From NCBI GenBank assembly GCA_934169535.1, contig CAKPOC010000004.1, positions 1 to 27,522 of the forward strand: 27,522 nt of DNA, read 5' to 3'. The notes under the pieces are model-generated. The model saw only the letters and a program-made list of their open reading frames with translations. It did no database searches and was not told where the DNA came from. A program made the position numbers and the translations under genes. Shown here piece after piece: positions 15,555 through 23,204 of the stretch. Numbering within the stretch: position 1 is the stretch's first letter; each line of letters starts with the position of its first letter. The stretch is from an uncultured Clostridia bacterium. Lineage in GTDB: Bacteria; Bacillota; Clostridia; TANB77; CAG-508.

Positions 15555-16787
15555 ATGAAAAGACCAGAACTATTAGCACCAGCAGGCTCATTTGAAAAAG
15601 CAAAAGTTGCATTTATGTATGGAGCAGATGCCGTATATTGCGGAACTTCGGAGTTATCACTAAGAACAAGAGCAGAAGTTGATGATGACGATTTAATAAA
15701 AACAATAGAATATGCACATTCTATAAACAAAAAAGTTTATGCAGCATTAAATATTTATGCCTGGGATAAAACCTATTCAGAGATAGAAAAACAAGTAAAA
15801 AGATTATCAGAAGCAAAAGTTGATGCAATTATAGCTTCAGATGGTGGAGTTATAGAAAAAATAAAAGAAATAGCTCCTGAAATTGACATACATGTAAGCA
15901 CTCAGGCAAATGTAATAAGTTATCACGCTTCAAAATTTTGGTATAATAATGGAGCTAAAAGAGTAATTCTTGGAAGAGAAGCATCAGGTGAACAAATAGC
16001 AGAGATTATGAAAAATAAGCCAGAGGATTTAGAAGTAGAGATGTTTATACATGGTGCTTTATGTTGGGCATATTCTGGAAGATGTTTCTTAAGTGAATAT
16101 TTATCAGGAAGAAGTGCAAATTTAGGAGATTGCTCACAAAGCTGTAGATGGGCATATAATATGTATTTAGAAGAAAAAAACAACCCAGGAAATTTGATGC
16201 CAGTAGAAACAGATGAGCATGGAACATATATACTTTCATCAAAAGATTTATGCTTAATAAAAGAACTTCCAAAAATAATAGAAATGGGAGTAGACAGCTT
16301 AAAAATAGAAGGAAGACTAAAAACCGAATATTATTTAGCTTCAGTTGTAACAGCATATAGAAATGCAATAGACGATTACATGAAAAATCCAGAATCATAT
16401 GATTATACAAAATATCTTAAAGAATTGGAAAAAGTAAAAACAAGAGGACTAACAACATTTTTCTTTAATGATAAAAATAATAAGGACTATCAAGAATATG
16501 AAGGAAAACAATATAATCCGGATTTTGAATTTGGAGGAAAAGTTTTAGAAGACAGTACTGGAGACAAGTGCTTAATAGAAATTAGAAATAAATTAAGTGT
16601 AGGAGATAATTTAGAATTATTAGTTCCAGAAAAATTAGAACCACAAAAATTTGAAATTACAAAATTATATGATAGTGAAACTGGAAAAGAGATAGAGACT
16701 ATTAATCCAGGAAAACGTGGACAGACTGTTAAATTAGACTTACCATATGAAGTAAAAAAAGGTTGGATATTAAGACGAAAAAAATAA
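15555..16787 (+). CDS. trhP: U32-family tRNA hydroxylation protein TrhP (YrrO/YegQ type)
   Basis: Long annotated as 'peptidase U32', members of this clade are needed for prephenate-dependent hydroxylation of uridine 34 in tRNA, giving the substrate of TrmR. The 410-residue protein begins ELLAPAGSFEKAKVAF. It carries the U32 signature EMFIHGALCWAYSGRC (162-177) and RSANLGDCSQSCRW (186-199). Cysteines 170, 177, 193 and 197, perhaps with 232, could hold an iron-sulfur cluster. A C-terminal beta domain starts at about 315. The ribosome site AAGGAGA lies in the last codons of trmR. The family and the pairing with trmR are clear; the hydroxylation role comes from knowledge of homologues. Confidence 0.87.
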   Translation: MKRPELLAPAGSFEKAKVAFMYGADAVYCGTSELSLRTRAEVDDDDLIKTIEYAHSINKKVYAALNIYAWDKTYSEIEKQVKRLSEAKVDAIIASDGGVIEKIKEIAPEIDIHVSTQANVISYHASKFWYNNGAKRVILGREASGEQIAEIMKNKPEDLEVEMFIHGALCWAYSGRCFLSEYLSGRSANLGDCSQSCRWAYNMYLEEKNNPGNLMPVETDEHGTYILSSKDLCLIKELPKIIEMGVDSLKIEGRLKTEYYLASVVTAYRNAIDDYMKNPESYDYTKYLKELEKVKTRGLTTFFFNDKNNKDYQEYEGKQYNPDFEFGGKVLEDSTGDKCLIEIRNKLSVGDNLELLVPEKLEPQKFEITKLYDSETGKEIETINPGKRGQTVKLDLPYEVKKGWILRRKK

Positions 16788-16797
16788 ATATATAAAA

Positions 16798-16845
16798 TTA
16801 AAACCCGTTTAGTTAAATAAAGTTTTAATGAAGCGGGCTTTTTAT
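16798..16845. terminator. Bidirectional terminator between trhP and the DUF368 gene
   Basis: CCCGTTT (16804-16810) and AAGCGGG (16831-16837) form a 7-bp stem with one G-U pair, flanked by A tracts on the left and CTTTTT on the right. It lies between two convergent genes and can serve both. Confidence 0.7.
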
Positions 16846-16851
16846 AAACTA

Positions 16852-17670
16852 TTATTGATGTTTTTTGCTTAAAGCAAATGAAATAGCAAAGCCTGCAAAA
16901 AGCAAGAATATATGAGTAATAAAAAATGTTTTTGGAAGTAAAACAAAAATCGAGCCTAGAGTAAAACCAATAATTATAGAGAAAGTAGTTTGATAGTAAT
17001 TTTTTAATAAAAGTTCAATTAATTTTATCCAAATAGCACATCCAATTATTAATCCAATTCCTAAAGGAAGAAGGACCGCAGTATTTAAACTTGAAATTGC
17101 ATTAATGTATGAAGGATAAACTCCCAAACACATGAGGATTAAAGTATTGCTAACTCCAGGAATAATAACTCCGGCAGACATAAGAAGTCCACAAACAAAT
17201 AAATATAAATAATTAGAAGATATACTTAATGAAGTATTTTGAAAATTCATACTATTTTCTACAAAAATTAAAGAAAGACCTACCAAAAATGAAATCAGCA
17301 TAGGAACTATAATGCGAACTGCCTTTTTTATATTAATTATGTAAAAATTAGAAAAATTATAAATTCTTTTAAAAAGAACAGGAAGACTTCCTAAAATTAA
17401 ACCAATAAATGCAAATTTGCATTCGCTTTCAAAATGAAAGAACAATAATTTTATAATATTTCCAAATAAAATTACACCTAAAATTGCGCCCATTCCAATA
17501 GGAAAAAGAAAAGAAAAATTTTTCTTAAAATCTTTAAAAAGCGAAGAACATGCAGCTATAAGTTTATCATAAATTCCAAAAATAACACAAAAAACACCAG
17601 AGCTAACACCTGGCAAGATTGCACCAAAACCAATAAGCAATCCAACAAAAAAATTTTTTATAAATTTCAA
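16852..17670 (-). CDS. popT: DUF368 (PopT-type) undecaprenyl-phosphate transporter
   Basis: A 272-residue membrane protein of the DUF368 family. Members have been shown to move undecaprenyl phosphate back across the cytoplasmic membrane so that the lipid carrier of cell-wall synthesis can be reused. There are about eight hydrophobic segments. Two related motifs, GFGAILPGVSSGV (18-30) and SAGVIIPGVSNT, form the internal repeat typical of the family. The start is TTG at 17670, with AGGTG 5 nt upstream; no ATG lies nearby. It is divergent from sigK and converges with trhP. The symbol is by family only and could be a paralogue. Confidence 0.85.
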   Translation of the reverse strand: MKFIKNFFVGLLIGFGAILPGVSSGVFCVIFGIYDKLIAACSSLFKDFKKNFSFLFPIGMGAILGVILFGNIIKLLFFHFESECKFAFIGLILGSLPVLFKRIYNFSNFYIINIKKAVRIIVPMLISFLVGLSLIFVENSMNFQNTSLSISSNYLYLFVCGLLMSAGVIIPGVSNTLILMCLGVYPSYINAISSLNTAVLLPLGIGLIIGCAIWIKLIELLLKNYYQTTFSIIIGFTLGSIFVLLPKTFFITHIFLLFAGFAISFALSKKHQ

Positions 17671-17736
17671 AATAACACCTACTAAATATTTTTTATAAGT
17701 GTATTCAACATTTTTAGTTTTTATTCTAGGTCAGGC

Positions 17737-17764
17737 ACAAACAAGCCAAACTTTTCATATATTA
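17737..17764 (+). promoter_or_regulatory. Sporulation-type promoter (sigma-E/sigma-K) of sigK
   Basis: CATATATTA (17756-17764) matches the sigma-K -10 CATANNNTA completely and the sigma-E -10 (CATACAHT) at 7 of 8. AC at 17737-17738, 17 bp upstream, fits the short sigma-K -35. No good sigma-A pair was seen. sigK in Bacillus is read by sigma-E and then by sigma-K itself. Confidence 0.5.
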
Positions 17765-17795
17765 AGATAGAGTAAAAGGTGGAGGTAATAGTTTT

Positions 17796-18440
17796 GTGCA
17801 AGGATACATATCTAATAATAGGTTATTCCCAGAACCACTAACTCAAGAAGAAGAAAAGAACTATTTAAAAAAAATGGAAGAAGGCGATGAAGAAGCCAAA
17901 AATGCACTAATAGAGAAAAACTTAAGATTAGTAGCCCATGTGTGTAAAAAATATGGAAATGCAAATATTGAATTAGATGATTTAATATCTATAGGAACTA
18001 TAGGATTGATTAAAGGAGTTAATAGTTTTAAGCAAAGTAAAGGAGTAAAACTTTCTACATATGTTTCAAGATGTATAGATAATGAAATTTTGATGTATTT
18101 GCGTTCAAAGAAAAAACAAAATGCAGAGGTTTATTTAGAAGACTCTATAGGAAAGGACAAAGATGATAACACAGTTACGCTGCAAGAAGTAATAGAAAGT
18201 GAAGGCCGAAATGTAGAAGAACTGGTAGATTTAAAAATTAAGATAAATAAGCTTTATAAAAAAATAAATGAAGTTTTAAAAGATAGGGAAAAATCAATAA
18301 TAGAGCTTAGGTTTGGACTAAATGGAAATAAACCTAAAACTCAAAACCAAATTGCAAAAATGTTAGGAATATCAAGAAGCTATGTCTCGAGGATTGAAAC
18401 TAAAGCAATTGAAAAGCTTGCTAAAGAAATGAGGGAATAG
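17796..18440 (+). CDS. sigK: Sporulation sigma factor SigK (no pro-sequence)
   Basis: A sigma-70-family factor that directs RNA polymerase to late mother-cell genes during sporulation. The N-terminus GYISNNRLFPEPLTQEEEK matches the start of mature sigma-K (family pattern YV-NN-FP-PL). Region 2 runs from RLVAHVCKKYG (44-54) through DLISIGTIGLIKGV to CIDNEILMYLRS (93-104). Region 4.2 is KTQNQIAKMLGISRSYVSRI (181-200). The start is GTG 17796, with GGAGG about 10 nt upstream. The upstream frame gives no pro-peptide, so the product should not need proteolytic activation, as in C. difficile. The gene is not split by a skin-like element. Sigma-E is the alternative, but the N-terminal pattern favours sigma-K. 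Confidence 0.9.
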   Translation: MQGYISNNRLFPEPLTQEEEKNYLKKMEEGDEEAKNALIEKNLRLVAHVCKKYGNANIELDDLISIGTIGLIKGVNSFKQSKGVKLSTYVSRCIDNEILMYLRSKKKQNAEVYLEDSIGKDKDDNTVTLQEVIESEGRNVEELVDLKIKINKLYKKINEVLKDREKSIIELRFGLNGNKPKTQNQIAKMLGISRSYVSRIETKAIEKLAKEMRE

Positions 18441-18462
18441 AAAATTTACAAAATAAAAAAAG

Positions 18463-18470
18463 TTGTCGAA
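18463..18470 (+). promoter_or_regulatory. Candidate Spo0A box (TTGTCGAA)
   Basis: An exact TGTCGAA core, 36 bp upstream of the GT8 promoter's -35 and 22 bp after the sigK stop. The call rests on the motif only. Confidence 0.35.
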
Positions 18471-18505
18471 ATTTGTATGGTAAAGAAAGATTTTAAGAAA
18501 AAAAG

Positions 18506-18534
18506 TTGAAATAAATCTTAAAAGATAGTATAAT
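18506..18534 (+). promoter_or_regulatory. Sigma-A promoter of the GT8/acyltransferase locus
   Basis: TTGAAA (18506-18511), 17 bp, perfect TATAAT (18529-18534). The leader is about 30 nt. Confidence 0.85.
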
Positions 18535-18571
18535 GTGAAATGATTTATAATAAAAGTTAAAGGGGAAGGTA

Positions 18572-19426
18572 ATGATAAATATCTTATTATCAGGAAACAT
18601 AAAAGTATTTGATGGAGCCTTAACAGAGCTTATTTCAATAACTAAGAAAACTAAAGAGGCTGTTACTTGCTTTATTATGACGATGGATTTAATGAGAGTA
18701 AGAGATGATTTTAAAAGCATAACAGATGAGCAAATAGACTTTTTGAATGTGGTTGTGCAAAAATACAATAAAGAAAATAAAGTAATAAAATTAGATGTAA
18801 CATCAATTTATGAAAAAGAATTTGGATATGGAAAAAATGAAAATGCCTATTGCACACCATATACTTTATTAAGATTGTTTGCAGACATGATACCTCAAAT
18901 TCCGGATAAAATTTTATATTTGGATATAGACATGATGATAGCAGGAGATATCGCAGAACTTTACAATATTAATATAGATGATTATGAATATGCTGCAGTA
19001 AAAGAAAAATATGGACATTACTTTATAAGATATGATTACATAAATGCTGGAATGCTACTTTTAAACATAAAAAAAATAAAAGAAACAGGACTTTTAGAAA
19101 AAGCAAGAAATAAAATAAAAACTAAGAAGTATTTATTTGCAGATCAAGATGCTATTTTTTGGTCGACCAAAAAGAAAAAAATATTACCTAAAAAATATAA
19201 CAACCAAAGAACTTTTAATGACAAAAATACATTAGTATGTCATTTTTGTAAACGATTAATTTTTTTACCGTACCCTAAAATTACAAATTATAAACAATGG
19301 AACATAGAAGAAATCCATAAATATTATAAATGTCACGCATTTGATGATGACTTAAAAGACTATATAAAGGAAAAGGAAAATTATGAAAAAAGAAAGAAAA
19401 CAAATACCAATATTTTACACAGTTGA
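18572..19426 (+). CDS. Glycosyltransferase family 8 protein
   Basis: A retaining glycosyltransferase of the LgtC/glycogenin type, expected to move a hexose from a UDP-sugar to an acceptor at the cytosolic face. In the 284 residues, LYLDIDMM carries the metal-binding DxD (118-120). YINAGMLLLN (156-165), ADQDA (190-194) and H224 are the further family motifs. No membrane segment is present. AAAGGGGAAGG precedes the ATG. The last 44 nt overlap the next gene, which begins with its own GT8 domain. The two GT8 domains therefore probably act in one pathway, perhaps adding successive sugars to a glycolipid. The acceptor is unknown. Confidence 0.88.
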   Translation: MINILLSGNIKVFDGALTELISITKKTKEAVTCFIMTMDLMRVRDDFKSITDEQIDFLNVVVQKYNKENKVIKLDVTSIYEKEFGYGKNENAYCTPYTLLRLFADMIPQIPDKILYLDIDMMIAGDIAELYNINIDDYEYAAVKEKYGHYFIRYDYINAGMLLLNIKKIKETGLLEKARNKIKTKKYLFADQDAIFWSTKKKKILPKKYNNQRTFNDKNTLVCHFCKRLIFLPYPKITNYKQWNIEEIHKYYKCHAFDDDLKDYIKEKENYEKRKKTNTNILHS

Positions 19427-21188
19427 TGACGTATATATGCCATTTTTAGCAGTATCATTAACTTCATTAATTGCAAATACATCTAGGACAAATGAGTACA
19501 ATATAAAAATATTATATACTGACATTTCGCAAGAAAATATACAAAAAATAAAAAAATTAGAAAGAACAAATGTTACAATTGAGTTTGTAAATTTTACAGA
19601 AATAGTAAAAAAAATAAAGGACAAGCTTCATACAAGAGATTATTATACACAAACTACATATTTTAGATTATTTTTACCAGAAGTATATACAGAATATGAT
19701 AAAGCAATTTATATAGACAGCGACACTGTTGTACTAGAAGACATTGCAGAACTTTATGATACAGACTTGGGGTCAAACCTAATAGGAGGTGTTCCGGATG
19801 GGGCTGTTCAAACAGTTCCAATATTTCAAGACTATGTAGAAAAAGTTGTTGGAATATCAAATTATAATAACTATTTTAATGCTGGAGTTCTTCTAATGAA
19901 TCTTAAAGAACTTAGAGAATTAAAGTTTCAAGAAAAATTTATATATTTACTTACAACAACAAAGTTTACAGTAGCACAAGACCAAGACTATTTGAATAGA
20001 ATTTGTAAGGGAAGAGTAAAAATAATAGATAAAGGCTGGAATGCAATGCCAATGGAAGATTTAAAGCTAGAAGATAGTGAGCTTAAACTCATTCATTATA
20101 ATTTAGGCGCAAAACCATGGCACCATGATAATATTCTTTATGAAAAATATTTTTGGAAATATGCTAAAAAAACAGAATATCTAGATGCAATAAATAAAGA
20201 AAAAGAGAATTATACAGATGAACAGAAGAAAAATGATGATGAAACTACTAAAAAATTAATAGAGCTTGCGGGTAAAGAATCTGATTGCGTCGGTGATGAC
20301 AGAATAATAAAAACTGGAGAAAGTGAAAACACAAAAAAGGCTCAAGATAGAATAGAAATATTAAAAAAGATAGAAATACTAGAAAAAGAAGGAAAATTTG
20401 ACCAGGACGTAGAGTCTAATCCTCCAACAATTGTATTAGCACCTGAAAATATAGACTATTTAAGAAAAAGATATTACAACAAAATCAAAAGCAGCATAGC
20501 AAATACAATGGGAAAAAGCTTTTTAAGAGGCTTATTAAGAGATAATAAATTAATTATAAAAGATGTAATAGGAATAGAAAACCTTCAAAGTGTAGATTCT
20601 GGAGCAATGATTACTTGTAACCATTTTAATCCATTTGACTCATTTACAGTAGAAAGCATATTTAGACAATCTGGAAAGTCAGATGAAAAGAAATTATATA
20701 AAGTAATAAGAGAAGGAAATTACACAAATTTCCCAGGACTATACGGATTTTTCTTTAGAAACTGTGATACATTGCCACTTTCATCAAATAAAAGAACTAT
20801 GATTAAATTTGTAGAAGCGGTAGACACAATATTAAAAAGAAAAGACTTTATTTTAATATATCCAGAGCAAGGAATGTGGTGGAATTACAGAAAACCAAGG
20901 CCTTTAAAAAATGGAGCATTCCATTTTGCAGTAAGAGGAAATGTGCCAGTAATACCAATATTTATAACAATGAAAGACAGCAACATTATTGGTGAAGATG
21001 GCTTTCCTGTACAAGAATATTATGTACATATAGAAAAACCAATTTATCCAAAGAAAGAGCTTTCTGAAAGAGAAAATATAAAATATTTAAAAGATGAAAA
21101 CTATAAAGTTTGGAAAAAAGTATATGAAGATTTTTACAAAATCCCATTAACATATACAACAGAAAATATAGAAGAATATTTAAAATAA
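19383..21188 (+). CDS. Bifunctional GT8 glycosyltransferase - PlsC-type acyltransferase fusion
   Basis: A 601-residue protein with two catalytic domains in one continuous frame. Residues 8-265 are a GT8 domain: IDSDT with DxD at 112-114, YFNAGVLLMN (164-173), QDQDY (199-203), and HYN plus HH near 238-248. Residues 270-345 are a charged, probably coiled linker. Residues 375-570 are a PlsC-like acyltransferase: TCNHFNPFD (411-419, HX4D), YPEQGMWWN (493-501) and NVPVIPIFI (520-528). No membrane-spanning segment is evident. It probably sugar-decorates and acylates the same lipid or wall precursor, which is inference from the fusion. The ATG lies inside the end of the first GT8 gene with GGAAAAGGAAAA upstream, so translation is coupled. 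A hairpin terminator follows. Confidence 0.87.
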   Translation: MKKERKQIPIFYTVDDVYMPFLAVSLTSLIANTSRTNEYNIKILYTDISQENIQKIKKLERTNVTIEFVNFTEIVKKIKDKLHTRDYYTQTTYFRLFLPEVYTEYDKAIYIDSDTVVLEDIAELYDTDLGSNLIGGVPDGAVQTVPIFQDYVEKVVGISNYNNYFNAGVLLMNLKELRELKFQEKFIYLLTTTKFTVAQDQDYLNRICKGRVKIIDKGWNAMPMEDLKLEDSELKLIHYNLGAKPWHHDNILYEKYFWKYAKKTEYLDAINKEKENYTDEQKKNDDETTKKLIELAGKESDCVGDDRIIKTGESENTKKAQDRIEILKKIEILEKEGKFDQDVESNPPTIVLAPENIDYLRKRYYNKIKSSIANTMGKSFLRGLLRDNKLIIKDVIGIENLQSVDSGAMITCNHFNPFDSFTVESIFRQSGKSDEKKLYKVIREGNYTNFPGLYGFFFRNCDTLPLSSNKRTMIKFVEAVDTILKRKDFILIYPEQGMWWNYRKPRPLKNGAFHFAVRGNVPVIPIFITMKDSNIIGEDGFPVQEYYVHIEKPIYPKKELSERENIKYLKDENYKVWKKVYEDFYKIPLTYTTENIEEYLK

Positions 21189-21190
21189 AA

Positions 21191-21225
21191 GAAAGGAGCA
21201 TAATAAATTAATTTATGCTCCTTTT
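21191..21225 (+). terminator. Intra-locus terminator/attenuator
   Basis: AAAGGAGCATAA (21192-21203) and TTATGCTCCTTT (21213-21224) form a perfect 12-bp stem with a 9-nt loop and only a short T run. It lies 3 nt after the fusion gene's stop and 19 nt before the next start, so it should lower expression of the next gene. Confidence 0.7.
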
Positions 21226-21243
21226 GAAGTAAATGAGGTAAAA

Positions 21244-22008
21244 ATGAAAGTTATATATTATACAGATGAGCTAAATGATGAATTTTCAGAAAAAAAAATA
21301 ATACCTAAAAAAATAGACGAAAATTATCAATATAAACATGGAATAATGTGGAATATATGTTCATATATTGTGCAAAATTTTATTAGTATGATAATAAAAG
21401 TCCCATACCAAAAAATAAAATTTAGATTAAAATATGTTGGAAGAGAAAAATTTAAAAAATATAAAAATGAGGGGTATTTTGTGTATGTAAATCATACACA
21501 AACTTTTGCAGATACATTTATACCAAGTGTTGGAGTTTACCCCAAAAGAAATTTTTTAATTGTAAATCCAGAAAATGTTTCAATGAAAGGAATTGGTTGG
21601 CTTGTAGAAATGCTAGGTGCAATTCCTGTTCCAGGAAATAAAGATGCTATGAAAAACTTCTTAGAAATTTTAGAAGAAAGGGTAAATAAAAAATGTTCAA
21701 TAACGATTTATCCAGAAGCGCACATTTGGCCATACTATACAGGAATAAGAAATTTTAAAGAAGTTTCGTTTAAGTACCCAATAAAATGGAATAAGCCAGC
21801 ATTTTGTATGACAAATACGTACCAAAGCTATGGGAAAAATAATGATAAAATTAAAATTGTAACTTATGTAGATGGTCCATTTTTCCCAAATGAAGGGCTA
21901 ATAGGAAAGCAAGCACAAATAAATCTTAGAAATAAAATATATAATAAAATGGTGGAAAGAAGTAAAAATAGTAACATAGAATATATAAAATATGTAAAAA
22001 AAACATAG
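21244..22008 (+). CDS. PlsC-like acyltransferase, second in the locus
   Basis: A 254-residue protein of the lysophospholipid acyltransferase superfamily. YVNHTQTFAD (81-90) is the catalytic motif. It has five rather than four residues between His84 and Asp90, a spacing I associate with a separate Firmicute subfamily whose motif reads NHTQP-x-x-D. YPEAHIWPYY (156-165) corresponds to the substrate-binding YPEG/E motif and resembles the YPEQGMWWNY of the neighbouring fusion protein, so the two probably act on related acceptors. A moderately hydrophobic stretch at 36-54 may sit on the membrane. GAGG precedes the ATG. The acyl donor and acceptor are not known. Confidence 0.8.
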   Translation: MKVIYYTDELNDEFSEKKIIPKKIDENYQYKHGIMWNICSYIVQNFISMIIKVPYQKIKFRLKYVGREKFKKYKNEGYFVYVNHTQTFADTFIPSVGVYPKRNFLIVNPENVSMKGIGWLVEMLGAIPVPGNKDAMKNFLEILEERVNKKCSITIYPEAHIWPYYTGIRNFKEVSFKYPIKWNKPAFCMTNTYQSYGKNNDKIKIVTYVDGPFFPNEGLIGKQAQINLRNKIYNKMVERSKNSNIEYIKYVKKT

Positions 22009-22010
22009 TG

Positions 22011-22039
22011 TTGCAATTTGTAAGAAAAACTAGTATAAT
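22011..22039 (+). promoter_or_regulatory. Sigma-A promoter of the flippase-like gene
   Basis: TTGCAA (22011-22016), 17 bp, perfect TATAAT (22034-22039). TGTCGAA (22039-22045), a Spo0A-box core, overlaps the last base of the -10 and the predicted transcription start. If bound there it would repress. Confidence 0.75.
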
Positions 22040-22076
22040 GTCGAAAAGAAACAAAAGGAAGGAAACTTTGTTATAA

Positions 22077-23126
22077 ATGGAAAAAGAAAAAAGTAGAGTA
22101 AAAAAGAATCTACTAAATATGTTGTTATTTGTAGCACTAATATTTATTACATTTTGGCTGATTTTAAAAGATCAAAATACAGATGAAGTAATGAGTGCTG
22201 TTGGAAACTGCAAAAAACAATATTTAATATTAGGAATGCTTGCGATGACAGCATTTATTTCTTGCGAAGCAATAAATTTACGAAGAATTTTAAAAGGTCT
22301 TGGTGAAAAAGTAAGCTTCATCAAGAGCATAAAATACACATTAATAGGTTTCTTTTTTAGTGCAATAACGCCAGCTGCAACAGGTGGCCAACCAATGGAA
22401 ATTTATTATATGCACAAAGAAGGAGTAGCTGTAGCAAATGGAACACTGGCGTTGCTTGTTCAGCTTATGAGCATGCAAATAGTTAATCTTTCGCTTGGAA
22501 TAGTAAGCATATTTTTTAACATCGAAGTAGTAAATAATGGCGGATTAATATTTTTATCTGCAATAGGAATAATTTTAAATTCATGTGCCTTAATGCTTTT
22601 GATAATAGGAATTTTTTCAAAGAGATTATCAAAAGGATTGGTAAATATTTTTGTAAAAATATTAAAATTCTTTAGAAAAAAGAATATAGATAAGTTGCAA
22701 GAAAAAATTGAAAAAGAATTGCTAAAATATCAAGAAAATAGCACATATTTAAAGGAACATAAAGAAGTAATACTAAAAAGTATAGTAATTACACTTGTCC
22801 AGATGTTGTCATATTATATGGTTCCATTTTTGGTGTACAAGGCATATGGACTAAACGAGTATGGAATAATTAGAATTATGTCAATAGAGTCATTATTGTA
22901 TACTACAGTTTCTGCAATTCCATCACCTGGTTCTGTAGGGGTAAGCGAAGGCGGATTTTTAGGATTATATAGTAATGTATTTCCAGCAGGAATTATAAGT
23001 AGTGCTATGATATTAAACAGATTAATAAGCTTTTATTTAGTTGTAGTGGTGAGCTTAGTTGTAGTGTTAATTTTCACTTTAAAGTACAAAAAAGATAATA
23101 AGGTGCAAGAAGAAAATAATGAATAA
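22077..23126 (+). CDS. Lysylphosphatidylglycerol-synthase-type flippase-domain membrane protein (UPF0104/YbhN family)
   Basis: A 349-residue integral membrane protein related to the membrane domain of MprF, which flips lysyl-phosphatidylglycerol. It lacks the soluble aminoacyl-transferase half, so lipid or glycolipid translocation is the likely role. About seven to eight membrane segments are seen. SAITPAATGGQP (95-106) and PSPGSVGVSEG (282-292) are the family's two conserved loops. A lysine-rich cytosolic loop spans 182-232. The ATG is 13 nt from the GGAAGGA ribosome site, which is long; a TTG-TTA-TAA triplet run fills the gap and ends at the ATG. Its own promoter separates it partly from the upstream acyltransferases. 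A strong terminator follows. Confidence 0.85.
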   Translation: MEKEKSRVKKNLLNMLLFVALIFITFWLILKDQNTDEVMSAVGNCKKQYLILGMLAMTAFISCEAINLRRILKGLGEKVSFIKSIKYTLIGFFFSAITPAATGGQPMEIYYMHKEGVAVANGTLALLVQLMSMQIVNLSLGIVSIFFNIEVVNNGGLIFLSAIGIILNSCALMLLIIGIFSKRLSKGLVNIFVKILKFFRKKNIDKLQEKIEKELLKYQENSTYLKEHKEVILKSIVITLVQMLSYYMVPFLVYKAYGLNEYGIIRIMSIESLLYTTVSAIPSPGSVGVSEGGFLGLYSNVFPAGIISSAMILNRLISFYLVVVVSLVVVLIFTLKYKKDNKVQEENNE

Positions 23127-23130
23127 ACAA

Positions 23131-23178
23131 AAACCAAAATGGTAGCAAGAAACTAACATTTTGGTTTATTTTTTTTTG
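23131..23178. terminator. Strong bidirectional terminator
   Basis: AAACCAAAATG (23131-23141) and CATTTTGGTTT (23157-23167) form a perfect 11-bp stem, followed by ATTTTTTTTT. It separates the flippase gene from the convergent XRE gene and is T-rich on the other strand as well. Confidence 0.88.
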
Positions 23179-23204
23179 AAGTTGATAATAGATTTATAAA
23201 TTTT

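Noticed and set aside
17796..18440. skin-like element interrupting sigK
   Set aside because: The reading frame is complete from region 2 to region 4 with no insertion.
19158..19171. Palindrome around GGTCGACC as an operator
   Set aside because: It lies inside the conserved GT8 coding region and is explained by codons for WSTKK.
19383..21188. GT8-acyltransferase fusion as a sequencing or frame error
   Set aside because: One uninterrupted frame with a plausible charged linker joins the domains, and no internal start with a ribosome site separates them.
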